The notes under the pieces were generated by a model, which saw only the letters and a list, made by a program, of their open reading frames with translations, did no database searches and was not told the DNA's origin. Positions 1 through 11,092 of a stretch of DNA of 64,000 bases are shown one piece after another. Position 1 is the first letter of the stretch; each line of letters starts with the position of its first letter. Both the position numbers and the translations under genes were made by a program. This DNA comes from Carya illinoinensis (taxonomy: Eukaryota; Streptophyta; Magnoliopsida; Fagales; Juglandaceae), in the NCBI RefSeq assembly GCF_018687715.1, contig NC_056762.1, positions 20,721,364-20,785,363 on the forward strand, read 5' to 3'.

Positions 1-377
1 CTTTAGATACATGTTTATCAAACAGTAAACAGCTTTTGAAGTATATAGCTTATTATTTAAGTTATAAGCTATAAGCTTTAATGCTATAAGCCTTAAAGCT
101 ATAAGCTATATTTTCCACCGCAACCCCAAACATGCACTTACATTACAAATTAGAAGTTGATTGCTTCTCTTGGTAGTTTGAGTTGCACACGCATGTGCAG
201 TGTTTAAGACTTTGATTCCAGTCTGCTGTAGTGTTCAAAGACAATTGCATAATCAACACATTATGGTGTTTTCTCTTGTCACATAAACTTTTCTATATAA
301 TTGAAAATTACAAGTTCTGAAGTAAATATTCTGACCATCCTTCAGCCATAATTTGGAACTGGTGTTTTGTTTTCCAG
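1..377 (+). other. Intron sequence upstream of the first visible TRM3-like exon
   Basis: This stretch is AT-rich, has no coding similarity I recognise, and ends in a TTTTCCAG splice acceptor at 370-377. It is best read as the 3' part of an intron whose upstream exon lies outside the window. A short run of related 'aagctataagct' words at about 40-110 is low-complexity sequence. Confidence 0.6.
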
Positions 378-3300
378 TGTGACAGCAGAGAAGTGGGTTC
401 CTATCATAGAAGTTCCTGTGAATAGTGTGAAGGTCTTCTTGGAGAAAAAGAAACAAGAAGGGTTCTCTATACTGGGATTAGAGCAAACAGCAAATAGTAT
501 ACCTCTTGACCAGTATACCTTTCCTGCAAAGACGGTAAGTTATTCTTTGATTTCAGGCCTTCAAGTTCATTTAGCATTAGTTGTTGGAACTTCATGGAAT
601 ATATTATGTATCTCTACAGTTTTCTTCCATTCCCTTTCCCTTTCTTTTCTTTTTTTCCCCCGAGTGTCTTACTGTAATACTTGGTTCAGAAAAGTTAATT
701 AGAGCTATACTTCTTAAAACGATAGAGAGAGATAGAGAAAAAGAAAAAAGAGAAGGGGGGGGGGGGGGGGGGTGCTTTGGATCTGCTGCAGGAGGAAGAG
801 AGGAAAAATTACAATTTTTACTTCCTTTTCCTTGTTTTAATATTTTCCACCTCCTGCTTGGGCCCTTCGTGTCAAATGGATTGAATGCCTCCATTGTGAG
901 GATTTCTTGTCATTATAAAGGCACCAAAGTGCAATATACACGGCTAGAATTAAGCCTAGATTACAGTAAATAAAATCTGTCTACGTATGGAAACTAGCCC
1001 TCTGTACAAATTCTAAGTAAATAAATATATACAAGTGTCTAAAGATAAATAAGGAAACATAGAGCATATCACGCTAACATCCCCCCTCAAATTGATGCTG
1101 GGTGGTCAAGAAGCATCAATTTGCTGACAAGAAATTGATGACGCTGTCGTGTCATGGCCTTTGTAAACACATCGGCGATCTGGAGATTAGTAGAAACATG
1201 AGGAAGCGTAATTATACGAGAGTCCAAGATTTCCCGAATGAAATGACAATCCACCTCAATATGTTTGGTACGTTCATAAAACACAGGATTGGCAGCAATC
1301 TGAATGGCACTGGTGTTGTCAGCATGGAGAGGGGTAGGAGAGGACTGAACACAACCAATTTCAGCAAGGAGACCCCGAAGCCAGAGAATCTCAGAACACC
1401 CAGCGGACATTGCACGGTATTCAGACTCAGTAGAAGATTTGGAGACACGATCCTGTTTCTTACTTTTCCAAGAGAGTAAGGAGTCACCAAGAAACATGCA
1501 CCAACCTGTAACAGATCGGCGTGTATCAGGGACAACCTGCCCAATCAGCATCACTGTAAGCCACAAGACGAAGAGGAGTGCCAGTAGGAAAGAACAAGCC
1601 ACGACTAGGGGGAACCTCGAAGATATCGAATATACGACGAACAACAGCCAAGTGGAGATGACGTGGAGCCTGCATGAACTGACTCACCTGCTGGACAGCA
1701 AAGGAAATATCAGGGCGAGTAATAGTCAAATAATTCAGACTCCCCACTAACTGTCGATAGAGAGTGGGGGTCAGAGAGTAGATCACCCTCTTCCCGACGA
1801 TACTTCGTGTTCACTTCCAGAGGAGTATCTACAGAAGAAGTATCCTGAAGGCCAGCCAAAGTAATCAGATCTTGAGTGTATTTATGCTGGTTCAAAAAAA
1901 TGCCAGAAGGATCAGTATGGACTTCCAACCCCAAGAAGTAAGTAAGAGGACCAAGATCCCTTCATATGAAAGGAGGCTTAGAGATGATGCTACAATTGGG
2001 TGATCAAAGCAGAGTCCGTCCCAGTAATAACAATATCATCAACATAAACCAGAAGAAGAACAATGCCAAGAGATGTCTTGCAGAAAAATAAAGAAGAATC
2101 ATAGGCACTCTGCTTAAAGGAAAATTGAAGCAAAGTGGAGCGAAATTTATCAAACCACGCTCGGGGGAGCCTGTTTCAGCCCATACAACGATCTTTTCAA
2201 TTTACAGACATCCGAGGAGGAAGATGAGGACAAACCAGCGGGAAGGGTCATGTAGATTTCTTCTTTGAGATCACCATGAAGAAAGGCATTTTTGACATCC
2301 ATCTGATGAAGAGGCCAACCTTAAGAGGCAGCAACCGAGAGAATAGTCCGAACTGTAGTCATCTTGGCAACCGGAGCAAAAGTCTCCTCATAGTCCACCC
2401 CATATTCTTGCCGATTACCAAGTGCAACCAACCGGGCCTTATACCGATCTAGAGTCCCATCAGAACGCAGCTTGATTGAATAAACCCATTTACAACCAAT
2501 GGCTTTCACCTGAGCAGGACAAGGAACAACATCCCATGTATGATTATCTTGAAGAGCCTGGAGTTCCTCGGCCATCGCCGCCCACCAACAATCATGTTTA
2601 GCTGCCTCAGAGTAACCTGACGGGATGGGAATGGAGGACAAAGTAGCATGAAGAGAGGTATGAGAAAAACCATACCGGTCGGGTGGGCGAGATACTCTGG
2701 TTGAACGACGAGGAACTATGGTAGTAGGCAGATCACCAGTAGAGGATGCATGCTGAACAGGCTCAGATGGCGGACCAGGCTCAGGAAGGGGCAAAGGAGG
2801 ACGTCGTCTTTCATATACAAGTCCAGATTTGAAACGATTAGGAAAAGAAACCGGGTCATCAAAATTAGGCAAAGCATGTATCTCAGGTAAAGACTCAACA
2901 GAAAAAGGAAAGAAGGACTGATTCTCAAAGAACACAACATGACGAGAAATACGAAATCTGTTAGAGCAGGAATCAAAGCAAACATAGCCTTTGTGAGAAG
3001 CACTATAACCCATAAAAGCGCATCGAACAGATTGAGCAGATAACTTATGTCGTTCATGAGAAGGCAAATGAACAAAGCAGACAACCAAAAGTATGCATAT
3101 CAATATAGGTAGGATGTCGATGATACAAACGAAAGTAAGGACTTTCAAAATTCAAAACACTAGATGGCAATCTATTAATTAAGTAAACTGCCGTAGATAA
3201 GGCTTCGACCCAGAATTGAGGAGGAACAGAGGATTGGAGTAGTAACGTACGAACAACATCCAACAAATGTCTATTTTTCCGTTCAGCAACACCATTTTGT

Positions 3301-6078
3301 TGAGGTGTATACGGACAAGAACGTTGAGAAACAATGCCTTTTTTATTAAGAAAATCATGAAATTCACGAGACATGTATTCACCACCCGAATCAGACCTCA
3401 AAATTTTAATGCTAGAAGAAAATTGAGTTTCAACATAAGCAGTATATTGTTGAAAGACAGAAAAGACCTCAGATTTTGAGCGAAGAAAATAAATCCAAGT
3501 ATACTTCGTATAATCATCAATGAACGTAACAAAGTATTTATAATTTGCATGAAAGATAACAGGAGAAATGCCCCACACATCACTATGAATCAAATCAAAA
3601 CAACGTTCAGTAGGAGTACTATGAGAAGGAAAAGCAAGAGACTTACTTTTACCTAATTTACATGTGGAACAATCAAAAGAGAGAAGAAAATTGATCTTTA
3701 TTGCCCAAGAAACCAGAGTTTATGACATGAGATAAAATAACGGAATTAGGATGACCTAACCGTTTGTGCCACACTTCACACTTATTGTTCACAGTGTTAC
3801 AAGCAAATGAAATGACATTAGGAATGGAAAAATGTAAAGGAAATAAACATCCAACTTTAGGCCCCCTCGCGAGTATCTTGCCCGACACCTGATCCTGCAC
3901 AAGACAACCATCACAAGAAAAATGAACATCACAGTTGTTATCAACTAGTTGACCCACGGAAATAAGACTAGTAGAAAGCTGAGGAGATACAAAAACATCT
4001 CTAACAGTGGAATCCATATCCCCAATAGCATAAATAGGTAACTGACTACCGTTAGCAATCTGAATGTGTGTAGATCCAGTATAAGGCCGAATATTGCTAA
4101 GTGTATCAGAAGAACTAGTCATGTGATTAGATGCACCCGAATCAACAAGCTATGAGAGAGAGAGGGAACCGTTACCTTGCAGCCCTAAGGCTGAAAAAGC
4201 TGAAAGAATCATCTGCTGAACCTTCTCAGTAGTAAGAGTAGATGAGTCATTAACAAGAGTAGAAGAAGCGGAACCCACCGTACCCTGATAAGAATGAGCC
4301 TGGCGATTTTGGGGACGTGTAGGACAATCTTTGATAATATGTCCAGGCTTCTTACAGTAGTTGCAAGATTTCCGTGCACAATTATTAGCAATATGTTCGT
4401 ATTCTTTGCAACTGAAACATTGAACTGTCCGCATGTCTCGTCCCTTGCCTTTTCCGTGAGCAGCATAAGCAACAACAGTGGGTATCATTGTGTCGTGCTG
4501 ATAAGTAGCCTGGGTGGCAAGTCGCTGCTCCTCACGAAGTAACTCCCCAAAACAAATATCCAAAGACGGTACAGGAGCACGATTCATCAAATTAGAGCGA
4601 GTGACCTCAAATTCAGGACGTAACTTCATTAAAAATTGATCGCGCTTGCTTTGCTCATGAATTTCCTGCACAACAGAGAGAGACTCTTCTTGTACCGTGG
4701 CATAAATTATGTCAGTAAATTCTCCCCAAAGATTATTAAATCCAGAAAAATAATCCTGAATGGAGAGATTGCCCTGAGTGTAACTGGCAATTTCATACTC
4801 TAACTGAGACCGTCGAGCCGTATGGTCCTGATTATATACCTTTTTCAAATATTCCCACATAGATTTAGCAGTTTTATAAGACCTCGAATTGAGAACAATG
4901 AGAGGATCAACCGATGTTAAAATCCATGTCATCACCCTAGCATCTTTGATCTGCCACTGAGCTAATTTAGGAAGCTCAGTAGGAGCCGGATTACTCCCAT
5001 CAATATGATCCCATAACTCCTTTCCCATAACAAATAAACGGAATTGAAATTCCCATGCAGAATAATTTTTACCCGTAAATTTTACGGTAAAAGACTCGGA
5101 AGACATGAGACCCGTAAAAAATAAGCACACACCGAATTAAAAATAATACCTGACCAACCAAAAAACTGCCGACAATCCAAAAGAAATAAAGAAGCTGCCG
5201 AAAGCTCCAGAAACAACTGCTGCCGAGACCAAAAAAATGACGAGTGCTGCTGCCGATACCCAACCCACGAAGCCGAAATGGAAAGAGGCAGCAGAAAAAC
5301 ACAAACCAGCAATGGAAAGGGCAACAGAAAGTGCCGACTAGAAGCCTGGAACCAGAGCCACACAAAAGACTGCTGAAAGCCACAGGAAAACCCGTAACCC
5401 ACAACCAGACTGCACCGAAAATCACCCAAGGAGGACCAGACTGCACCAAAAATCACACAGAGAGGACCGAAACACCAGAACACATGGAACCCACAGCCAA
5501 AAAGAAAGACCCGAAGGAAAAAACAACGTAAGCCCAGTAACCTGCTCTTGATACCATGTCAAATGGATTGAATGCCTCCATTGTGAGGATTTCTTGTCAT
5601 TATAAAGGCACCAAAGTGCAATATACACGGCTAGAATTAAGCCTAGATTACAGTAAATAAAATCTGTCTATGTATGGAAACTAGCCCTCTGTACAAATTC
5701 TAAGTAAATAAATATATACAAGTGTCTAAAAATAAATAAGGAAACACAGAGCATATCACGCTAACACTTCGCTTTGGATTTTCTATTACTGGGACTGGTC
5801 CAATTCATTTACTGGAAATTTGGAATAGTTTTCTAAATTTTTTTACATATTCTTTTTTCTTTGCAAAAGTTTCCTGCACGCCTATTTGTTTGCCTATTTC
5901 ATCATTTTTCCAGGTCCTCGTCCTCGGCCGTGAAAAGGAGGGTATACCTGTTGATATGATACACGTTTTGGATGCTTGCATTGAGATTCCACAACTGGGG
6001 GTTGTTAGATCTCTCAATGTTCATGTCAGTGGTGCCATTGCTCTCTGGGAGTATACTCGACAGCAAAGATCCAAATAG
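378..6078 (+). CDS. TRM3: tRNA guanosine-2'-O-methyltransferase, TRM3/TARBP1 (SpoU) family, last two exons
   Basis: Exons are 378-534 and 5914-6078, joined in phase 0 between AAG-ACG and GTC (acceptor TTTTTCCAG, donor GTAAGT). The first exon begins with the third base of a split codon, so the gene starts left of the window. The encoded C-terminal 100 or so residues hold SpoU motif 2 ([12 protein letters not shown]) and motif 3 ([20 protein letters not shown]), which make the trefoil knot that binds S-adenosylmethionine. The protein ends in [10 protein letters not shown]. Family knowledge: yeast Trm3 and human TARBP1 methylate the ribose of G18 in tRNAs. The 5.4 kb last intron contains a complete antisense copia element, which splicing would have to remove. 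Both exons keep reading frame, splice sites and motifs, so the gene is probably functional. Confidence 0.88.
755..772. repeat. Poly-G run after a purine-rich stretch
   Basis: Eighteen consecutive G follow a GA-rich stretch (720-754) within the last TRM3-like intron. Such runs are length-variable and can form G-quadruplex structures. No function is implied. Confidence 0.9.
870..1079 (-). repeat. 3' LTR of the first copia element
   Basis: It is bounded by TG...CA and by the CTTCG duplication on its left. Substitutions against the other LTR are visible at the CTACGTATGG, CTAAAGATAA and AACATAGAGC words. The right edge joins a purine tract when read on the minus strand. Confidence 0.93.
1080..1091 (-). 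promoter_or_regulatory. Polypurine tract of the first copia element
   Basis: On the minus strand this reads TTGAGGGGGGA directly before the 3' LTR, the expected place for the plus-strand primer of reverse transcription. Confidence 0.8.
1087..4122 (-). pseudogene. Decayed copia pol: protease, integrase, reverse transcriptase, RNase H
   Basis: Pieces in minus-strand order. A protease and pre-integrase region is at 4122-3673, the protease DSGA motif sitting just upstream near 4130; it contains WHKRLGHPN. Integrase is at 3593-3054, with [14 protein letters not shown] and [10 protein letters not shown] supplying the D, D and E of the catalytic triad. The reverse transcriptase N-terminal part is at 3148-2321, with [17 protein letters not shown]. 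The reverse transcriptase core at about 2320-1934 is broken by stops but still shows YVDD near 2030. The C-terminal part and RNase H are at 1934-1087, with [10 protein letters not shown] and a DVFTK-type end. Several stops and frame changes separate these blocks, so no complete polyprotein can be made. The lineage was not resolved. Confidence 0.9.
4150..5106 (-). pseudogene. Copia gag with two CCHC zinc knuckles
   Basis: The likely start is the ATG at 5106 (MSSESF); an upstream in-frame ATG at 5130 is near the leader and less likely. The N-terminal capsid-like region opens with [11 protein letters not shown] and continues into the UBN2-type gag fold. Two CX2CX4HX4C knuckles follow ([14 protein letters not shown] and [14 protein letters not shown]). 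The frame ends in a TAG at 4150-4152 just before the protease DSGA motif in the same frame. That stop replaces a residue usually present in the continuous polyprotein, so it is probably a disabling mutation. Confidence 0.9.
5542..5556 (-). promoter_or_regulatory. Primer-binding site (initiator tRNA-Met type), first copia element
   Basis: On the minus strand the base after the 5' LTR starts TGGTATCAAGAGCAG, close to TGGTATCAGAGC, the common plant copia site complementary to initiator tRNA-Met. It has one extra A compared with that form. Confidence 0.85.
5557..5766 (-). repeat. 5' LTR of the first copia element
   Basis: This is the partner of the LTR at 870-1079, 210 bp, with TG...CA ends. It abuts the primer-binding site on its left and the CTTCG target duplication on its right. 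Confidence 0.93.
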
Positions 6079-6257
6079 ATCTTCATTTAAACACATTTTT
6101 GTCCACCATACCCAGAGATGTTCTTCATCCAATAAATCAGCTGCATATGATTTACAGCCTGCGGATGTTGTCGTCAGTGTATAACAGTCATATTATTTGA
6201 CATGCAAGTATCCTATAATTAAACTATTGTTGCAATCTAGCCATTTCTTTAGTTGAT

Positions 6258-6348
6258 GAATAAGGTGTGGGTTAAACATTTTTTGTTGAGGAATACGATA
6301 TGGGTTAAACACTTTTATTTGAGTAATGAGATGTGGGTTAAAACATGG
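6258..6348. repeat. 33-bp tandem repeat, about 2.8 copies
   Basis: Units start at 6258, 6291 and 6324. Each carries a variant of 'gatRTGGGTTAAAMA' followed by a T-rich half ending in GTTGAG or TTTGAG. The third copy is partial. It probably lies in the TRM3-like 3' UTR or just beyond. Confidence 0.8.
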
Positions 6349-7020
6349 TAGAATGAAGGGAATGTCATTAGATTCCATTATTTTGTGTTTTTATTGTTCA
6401 CTCATCTAATAAGTAGATGCCTGAGCCAATATACGTGTTTTAATTGGTTTGGGGTTTGTTGTGGGATCATGTTACGTCATGACACTCTCAAGAATAAGGT
6501 CCAAGTTGGAAAATTGGTGATTTCTAGAAGAGTTCTACTCAGCCAGCCCTACACCACATACCTGATCGCTTGAGTTTTTATTTTTTTTTATCTTTATATA
6601 TTTTTTCCCTCAGTAGGTGTGTGATGTAAGGTTGTTGAGTATAATTTTTCTTTCTAGAATATGGCTACCTTCATGTTTGTGCCACAATGTTTATCGGTAG
6701 ATATCTAGGAATACTTTTCCTGTTTGTTTCTGTCACTGTCTTAATAGTGTGTGCGCGCGTGAGCACAAAAGTGTTGCTGGAGGGGTCGGTAGATCTGTTC
6801 TCTCCGTTGATTTCTAATAGTTAAGATGTTTGCTGTTATAGATGTGGGATTTCCAAATCAGCCTGGAGCTGATCGATTCATAGACACTCCTTGGGTGTCC
6901 AACTCTCCAAAAATTTTGGTAGTCGGTGCTTCCTTTTGTCGTGAAGTGATTTTAGCCGAGATTGAGATCTTGAACTACTTACTACTTTTGATACATGAGT
7001 TTGATCCTCGTTGCACAGTT

Positions 7021-7150
7021 TAGATGAAAAGAGACGAGATGTTTTGTTAAAAAATATTGTTATAATGTAATTTTTTAATATTAATATTATTTTTAAATTT
7101 AAAAAAGTTGAATTGATTATATGAGATGAGATAGTTTAGATTTAGATATC
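7021..7150 (+). repeat. Fragment of the GATGAGATGAGAT MITE-like family (family A)
   Basis: It shares the family pattern seen better at 11093-11835 and 12930-13110: a GAGATGAGAT edge, an 'aatattattt' core and 'aaaaaagttgaatt'. It is diverged and has no clear target duplication. Confidence 0.5.
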
Positions 7151-7283
7151 CAAACTAGTTTGCATCACCTTCTTATTAGAAAATTCATCCGCTGTGGACT
7201 TTGCAAAGCAATCCAACCACTAGATTGTCCTAACAATCGTGTTCATGGTAGATCTAATGATTCATGATGATGTATATAAGAGG

Positions 7284-7362
7284 ATAAATGATACTTACAG
7301 TCGTGAGTGCGCAAGCGATACGTAATCATTTTTAAAAAAGTGAATAAATATAATTTGTTTGT
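7284..7362 (+). repeat. Fragment of the CAGTCGTG MITE-like family (family B)
   Basis: 'AAATGATACTTACAGTCGTG' matches the left end of the complete family B copy at 45013-45187, followed by the same 'gtgcaag..atgcaatca' words. The right terminal repeat is not found, so it is a truncated copy. Confidence 0.55.
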
Positions 7363-7445
7363 GTTTATTAAAAGATCATGCACATGAAGACGTGTGAATG
7401 TAATAAACTAAATTCTAATCAGAAAAAATCGATCTTTTTCTTCCC

Positions 7446-8583
7446 CTTTTGTTTTCTGCAATGCATGAATCATCCATGCATCTGGATGTAGAAATAGCTG
7501 ATCTTCATGATCTACTCTTTCCTACTGTTGAATTAATACAGCCTGAAATGAACCCCCGCTTCTTTTTCTGCATCTGGAAGAATTTAATTCCATTAATAAA
7601 ACGTGAAACTAGGATTAAGAGCGAAATTAAGATCATGAAATTAGGTATATGGGGTGATTGATTACCTGCAAACTTTTCGTGATAGCTTTTATTTTGCCGC
7701 TTGTCCATGCACTCTGTTTTTTATTTTTTTTTCTCTCTTTCTTACCTTTGGATCCTGTCAAAGATCTGAAAAGGCTTGGAAGCAAGATTTTCCAGTTGCC
7801 AAAGCAACCTGGCGTTTTAGGATGTTTTGATTTTCTTGGGACTGCGACAGTACTCTTAACAAATCAAAACATCAAGAATTACAACTGTATCAGATAAAAT
7901 ACAATGTCAAGATGGGCTAAACCATTCAATTTTCAAACAAAGGTAACTGTAGAAGATAAAGATTAATCTCAAGAATAGTGATAATCCCAAGTAACTCTCT
8001 CGTGGATGAACATTAATTAACCAAAAAGATATGAACTCTTCAACCAACTTAGCAACCTACAAGAATACCAAAAGGTACAGACCTTTTAATTTTCTGTAAC
8101 TGGAAGCAAGTAATGCTTAAAAAATCCAGTTTATTAAAGAATAATCTTCCCTGAACGAAAGGAATGGAACCAGACCAGAGAATATGTAGGAGATCACAAA
8201 ACAATCTGCAGGTTGATCAACTAACTCTCCTCTAAATGATGGCTAATTAAGCTGGCCTTTGGTGTAATCGATAAATCAGAAAAATGCTTCTAAATAAGGG
8301 GAAATGAATATAATGATATGATCAAGTTATATATATACATGAATCCAGGCACATAAGTTAGTAGAAATCGTATGATGCCGAAGGATTGAGGGAATGAGAG
8401 ATCAAAGGATTAACTAATCAATTCCAATAGCCAAATAAAAAAAAAGGAGGAAAATATCACAAAATCAAAATGAAGTTTAGTACTACATAGAGGTGTAACA
8501 AGGTGTTACTTTGCTTGTCGGTTTGTGGTTGCCGGAAGAAGAACTTGATAATTCGAATGGTGTCTTTAATCTGATTGAGCAGA
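7446..8583. other. No gene recognised; contains a dispersed repeat at 7781-7876
   Basis: AT-rich sequence with no protein similarity I can support. The only structured part is the segment 7781-7876, which recurs at 18626-18716. The right part, about 7900-8580, could hold the 3' UTR of the small minus-strand gene candidate. Confidence 0.4.
7781..7876 (+). repeat. Dispersed ~95-bp repeat, copy 1
   Basis: It shares with 18626-18716 the words AGCAAGATTTTC, GCAACCT, GTTTTAGGATGT, TTTTCTTGG/CTTTCTTGG and AAATCAAAACATCAAGA in the same order. No long frame is conserved, so it is probably part of an unidentified transposon or a duplicated non-coding segment. Confidence 0.7.
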
Positions 8584-8586
8584 CAG

Positions 8587-8889
8587 TCAAAGCTGTCTAG
8601 AGTACTGTAGAAGCTGAGCTCTCCCATCATACCCTTTACTAGAAGCGCCGGCATTAACGTTATATAAGATTACCTCTCGTCTGATTGTTTGATGAAGATG
8701 ATGATTGTGGTGATGGTGGTGATGATGCGGACCCTGCGAGACCCTCTTCTTCCTCGGATGCTCTACATACACTTTCAGTAACACTGACTTCTCTTTGGAG
8801 TATGTCAACTAGAATGCCATGCCAACATACACAATTAGAGAGAGCGAGAGAGAGACCAGAGAGAGTTGATTTACCGTTTTAGTTGGCAT
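8587..8889 (-). CDS. Possible small two-exon gene of unknown function
   Basis: A tiny first exon (8889-8875, MPTKT) is followed by GTAAATC, a pyrimidine-rich 66-bp intron and a TTCTAG acceptor. Exon 2 (8808-8587) then stays open to a stop. The predicted product is about 78 residues. It contains a basic patch (HPRKKR), a His-rich stretch with seven consecutive His, and a C-terminal KGYDGRAQLLQYSRQL. The GYDxRAxLLxYSR ending resembles the end of some small plant proteins I have seen, but I cannot name the family. The His run could be a repeat artefact, and the intron is at the short limit for plants. It may be a real gene, a remnant or chance. Confidence 0.33.
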
Positions 8890-8925
8890 GTTGAGGGAGT
8901 GAGGAGGATTAAAGAGTTAAGACAT

Positions 8926-8985
8926 ATATGATATATATATATATATTATGTATGTATATATCATATTTATATATGTACGTGCGTG
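8926..8985. repeat. AT-rich imperfect TA/TATG microsatellite
   Basis: A run of ATATAT and TATGTA words with a few substitutions, then a short GTGCGTGT segment. Nothing else is recognised up to 9277. Confidence 0.7.
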
Positions 8986-9277
8986 TACCTGAATGCGTTG
9001 GATCATGCAGGCACAAGAAATATTAGATGCTAATGGAATGACAAAGCCGACAAGAGATGGTTGACACGAAGTCATTGGTTGGATCGAAACCAAACCCTCC
9101 ATGACCACATTCTTAGATATTTCCAATTATATTGTAATTAGCGTACGTTAACGTCGAGTACTACATGATTGCATGGACAAATGTCGTCGCAAATCTATAT
9201 GCTAATACAATTTTCAAATTAAGCACTAAGCCTTGCTCTCATAAAGCCACATAATCCACTATCTCATTTTCCTTATA

Positions 9278-9450
9278 AGAAATTATAGTTGTAATCATGA
9301 GTGTGTAAGCATTGTGCAATCATTTAAAAAAAAATGAATAAATACGAGACCTACATAAACAAAAATTAATTTTTTAATTGTAAACTCTACTCTTTTTCAA
9401 AGCGACTGCACAGTACTTGTGCACTCCGTAACTGTATTAAGCATTACTCG
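9278..9450 (+). mobile_element. Family B MITE-like element
   Basis: The left end AGAAATTATAGTTGTAATCA and the right end (reverse-complemented CGAGTAATGCTTAATACAGT) are imperfect inverted repeats of each other and of the ends of the 45013-45187 copy. The interior, with a 'gagacctacat' block and a 'ctactctttttcaaag' block, matches that copy. No clear target duplication remains. Confidence 0.65.
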
Positions 9451-9594
9451 AAAAAGAGTGTAGAATCATGACTAACTTAATTCATTATCAAATGATATTG
9501 CACGTACAAATAAATTGGTTCACAAAAATGGACTTTTCAACTTTTTTTCATTATGCTTTTTTAAAGCTAATTTTCATTATATGGTGTCTCATCA

Positions 9595-9935
9595 ATTTAG
9601 GAAGGGAAATAAAGTGGCGGATTTTTTAGCAAGATAGGGAGAGAAAGGGTTAAATTGTATATATATGGCTTCTGATGAATTGCCCCTTTGTGTTAAAGGT
9701 TTGCTTTGTTTGGATCATCTTGGTTTGCCTAGTATTAGGCCGTGATGATTGTTGAGTTTTTTGGTTTATTGCTTAGTTTATTGTATAGGTAGATTTATTA
9801 AAGTTTTTCTTGCTGCATGAGATGTTTTTATTCTGATTATTTGTAAATTCCAAGTGTCCTGCTTGTTACTATAGTTTTCTTCCACCATAAGTGAGAGTAA
9901 TCAATAAAATTGGGATACTGTCATCTTCTAAAAAA
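9595..9935 (+). mobile_element. 5'-truncated L1-type LINE, 3' end only
   Basis: The left part translates to REGNKVADFLAR, the usual end of the RNase H domain carried by plant L1 elements, followed by a short tail with a stop. A T-rich 3' untranslated region comes next, then 'tgtcatcttctaaaaaaaatc', resembling a LINE 3' end with a short A tail. Heavy 5' truncation is typical of LINE insertion by target-primed reverse transcription. Confidence 0.75.
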
Positions 9936-10792
9936 AATCTAAAACATTTTATGCATATTTAAAACATATAATATAATATATTATTTTAAAAAACTATATT
10001 ATTTTTTTAAAGGAAAGTACTCTAGCCACGAACAAAGCATGTGAACTTCAATTTATTTTGGAGTGTAATAGTATACGATTTTACACACATTATTATAAGT
10101 GCTAATTAAAAGATTTATTAGGATAGAACAAGTCAACTATAATAATTATCAGTTCTGCTATAGGTACCCGTTGTTGGGTACCTTTTGCTAAATCGACTAA
10201 TGTGGCTGATGCTACATTAGCGGATATTAAAAAAAAAAGAACAAGAAAAGGGCAAAAAAACTGCTTTATGAGCAGCACCGCAAGCTTCAATGCAATTTTG
10301 CTACAACAGAAACCAGTGATCCAAATCGAACCAACTCAAATTTATTCTGTCAATCAAATAGTAGAATCTGCCACTGGAAGATAGTGGAAAGGACAAACAT
10401 TGCTATGATTCAAAAGAAAGAAGCATGCAACAGAGAATCTATTTGGTTTCAGAGAATGCTTGGCGATCTGATAATAGCCAAGTCAACCGGAACCCGATTC
10501 ATTAATCCCAAAATTTGTTTCATTTCCAAAAATTTCTCAGAACCCAAACAGAGATTGAAAATTAATAGCCAAAAAAGAAAAAAAAAAACAAAGAGAGAGA
10601 AAACATAGGATAAATTACCATTTGGCGGGCTTGAAACTCCTATGTAGTATAGACATAGCTACATGAAGTAGAAACCAAAAAGTTTAGATCCTTTGAGTTG
10701 CAGAGCAAATGTCGCAAAATTAGGTATAAAACACAAAAGGAACCGATACACGGTTTAGATTATTTGTAATTGAAGTTTGATATAGCGGGATT

Positions 10793-10850
<58 letters not shown>

Positions 10851-11092
10851 AGGAGAAGAAGAAGAAGAAGAAGAAGAAGATGATGATGAACGAAACACCC
10901 CATTTCATTATTACACGTGGATGGACGTATACGCTAGAGGTCCCCAACCCGTGTGCAAATAGACTTTTTGAATAATTATTATGTTGTTTCAAGATAGTTT
11001 TCTTTTTCAAAATAATGTTGTATGTATTTCATTCCCTTCATGAGTCTCCATATATTTGGCATTTATAATTTCAATTTTGATATGGAAATGTA
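9936..11092. other. Unassigned AT-rich DNA with two short perfect hairpins
   Basis: No gene is recognised. Near 10165-10184 is a perfect 7-bp stem, GGTACCC...GGGTACC, with a 6-base loop. Near 10196-10221 is a second stem, CTAATGT...ACATTAG. Their closeness suggests the end of a small inverted-repeat element. The microsatellite at 10796 follows. Confidence 0.4.
10796..10881. repeat. (GA)n then (GAA)n compound microsatellite
   Basis: About 25 GA dinucleotides run into GAAGAA repeats and then GATGAT. It is a perfect, probably polymorphic, simple repeat. Confidence 0.95.

Larger units (their letters stand above)
870..5766 (-). mobile_element. Ty1/copia LTR retrotransposon, antisense in the last TRM3-like intron
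   Basis: Two 210-bp LTRs (870-1079 and 5557-5766) differ at three positions by my count and begin TG and end CA. The element is flanked by the perfect 5-bp duplication CTTCG (865-869 and 5767-5771). Read on the minus strand the order is 5' LTR, a primer-binding site like the 3' end of initiator tRNA-Met, gag with two zinc knuckles, protease, integrase, reverse transcriptase, RNase H, a purine tract and the 3' LTR. This domain order (integrase before reverse transcriptase) defines copia. The near-identical LTRs point to recent insertion, but coding is broken by stops and frameshifts. It sits antisense to the host gene and interrupts no exon. Confidence 0.95.
6079..7283 (+). other. 3' flank of the TRM3-like gene, no further gene seen
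   Basis: The 3' untranslated region must begin at 6079. I recognise no coding sequence here. It includes the 33-bp tandem repeat at 6258-6348, a T-rich tract near 6570-6610, a short (GC/GT) run near 6750 and a degenerate MITE fragment at 7021-7150. Confidence 0.5.

Noticed and set aside
10792..11010. 72-codon frame on the minus strand
   Set aside because: Most residues are Ser-Leu and Phe from the GA and GAA microsatellite.
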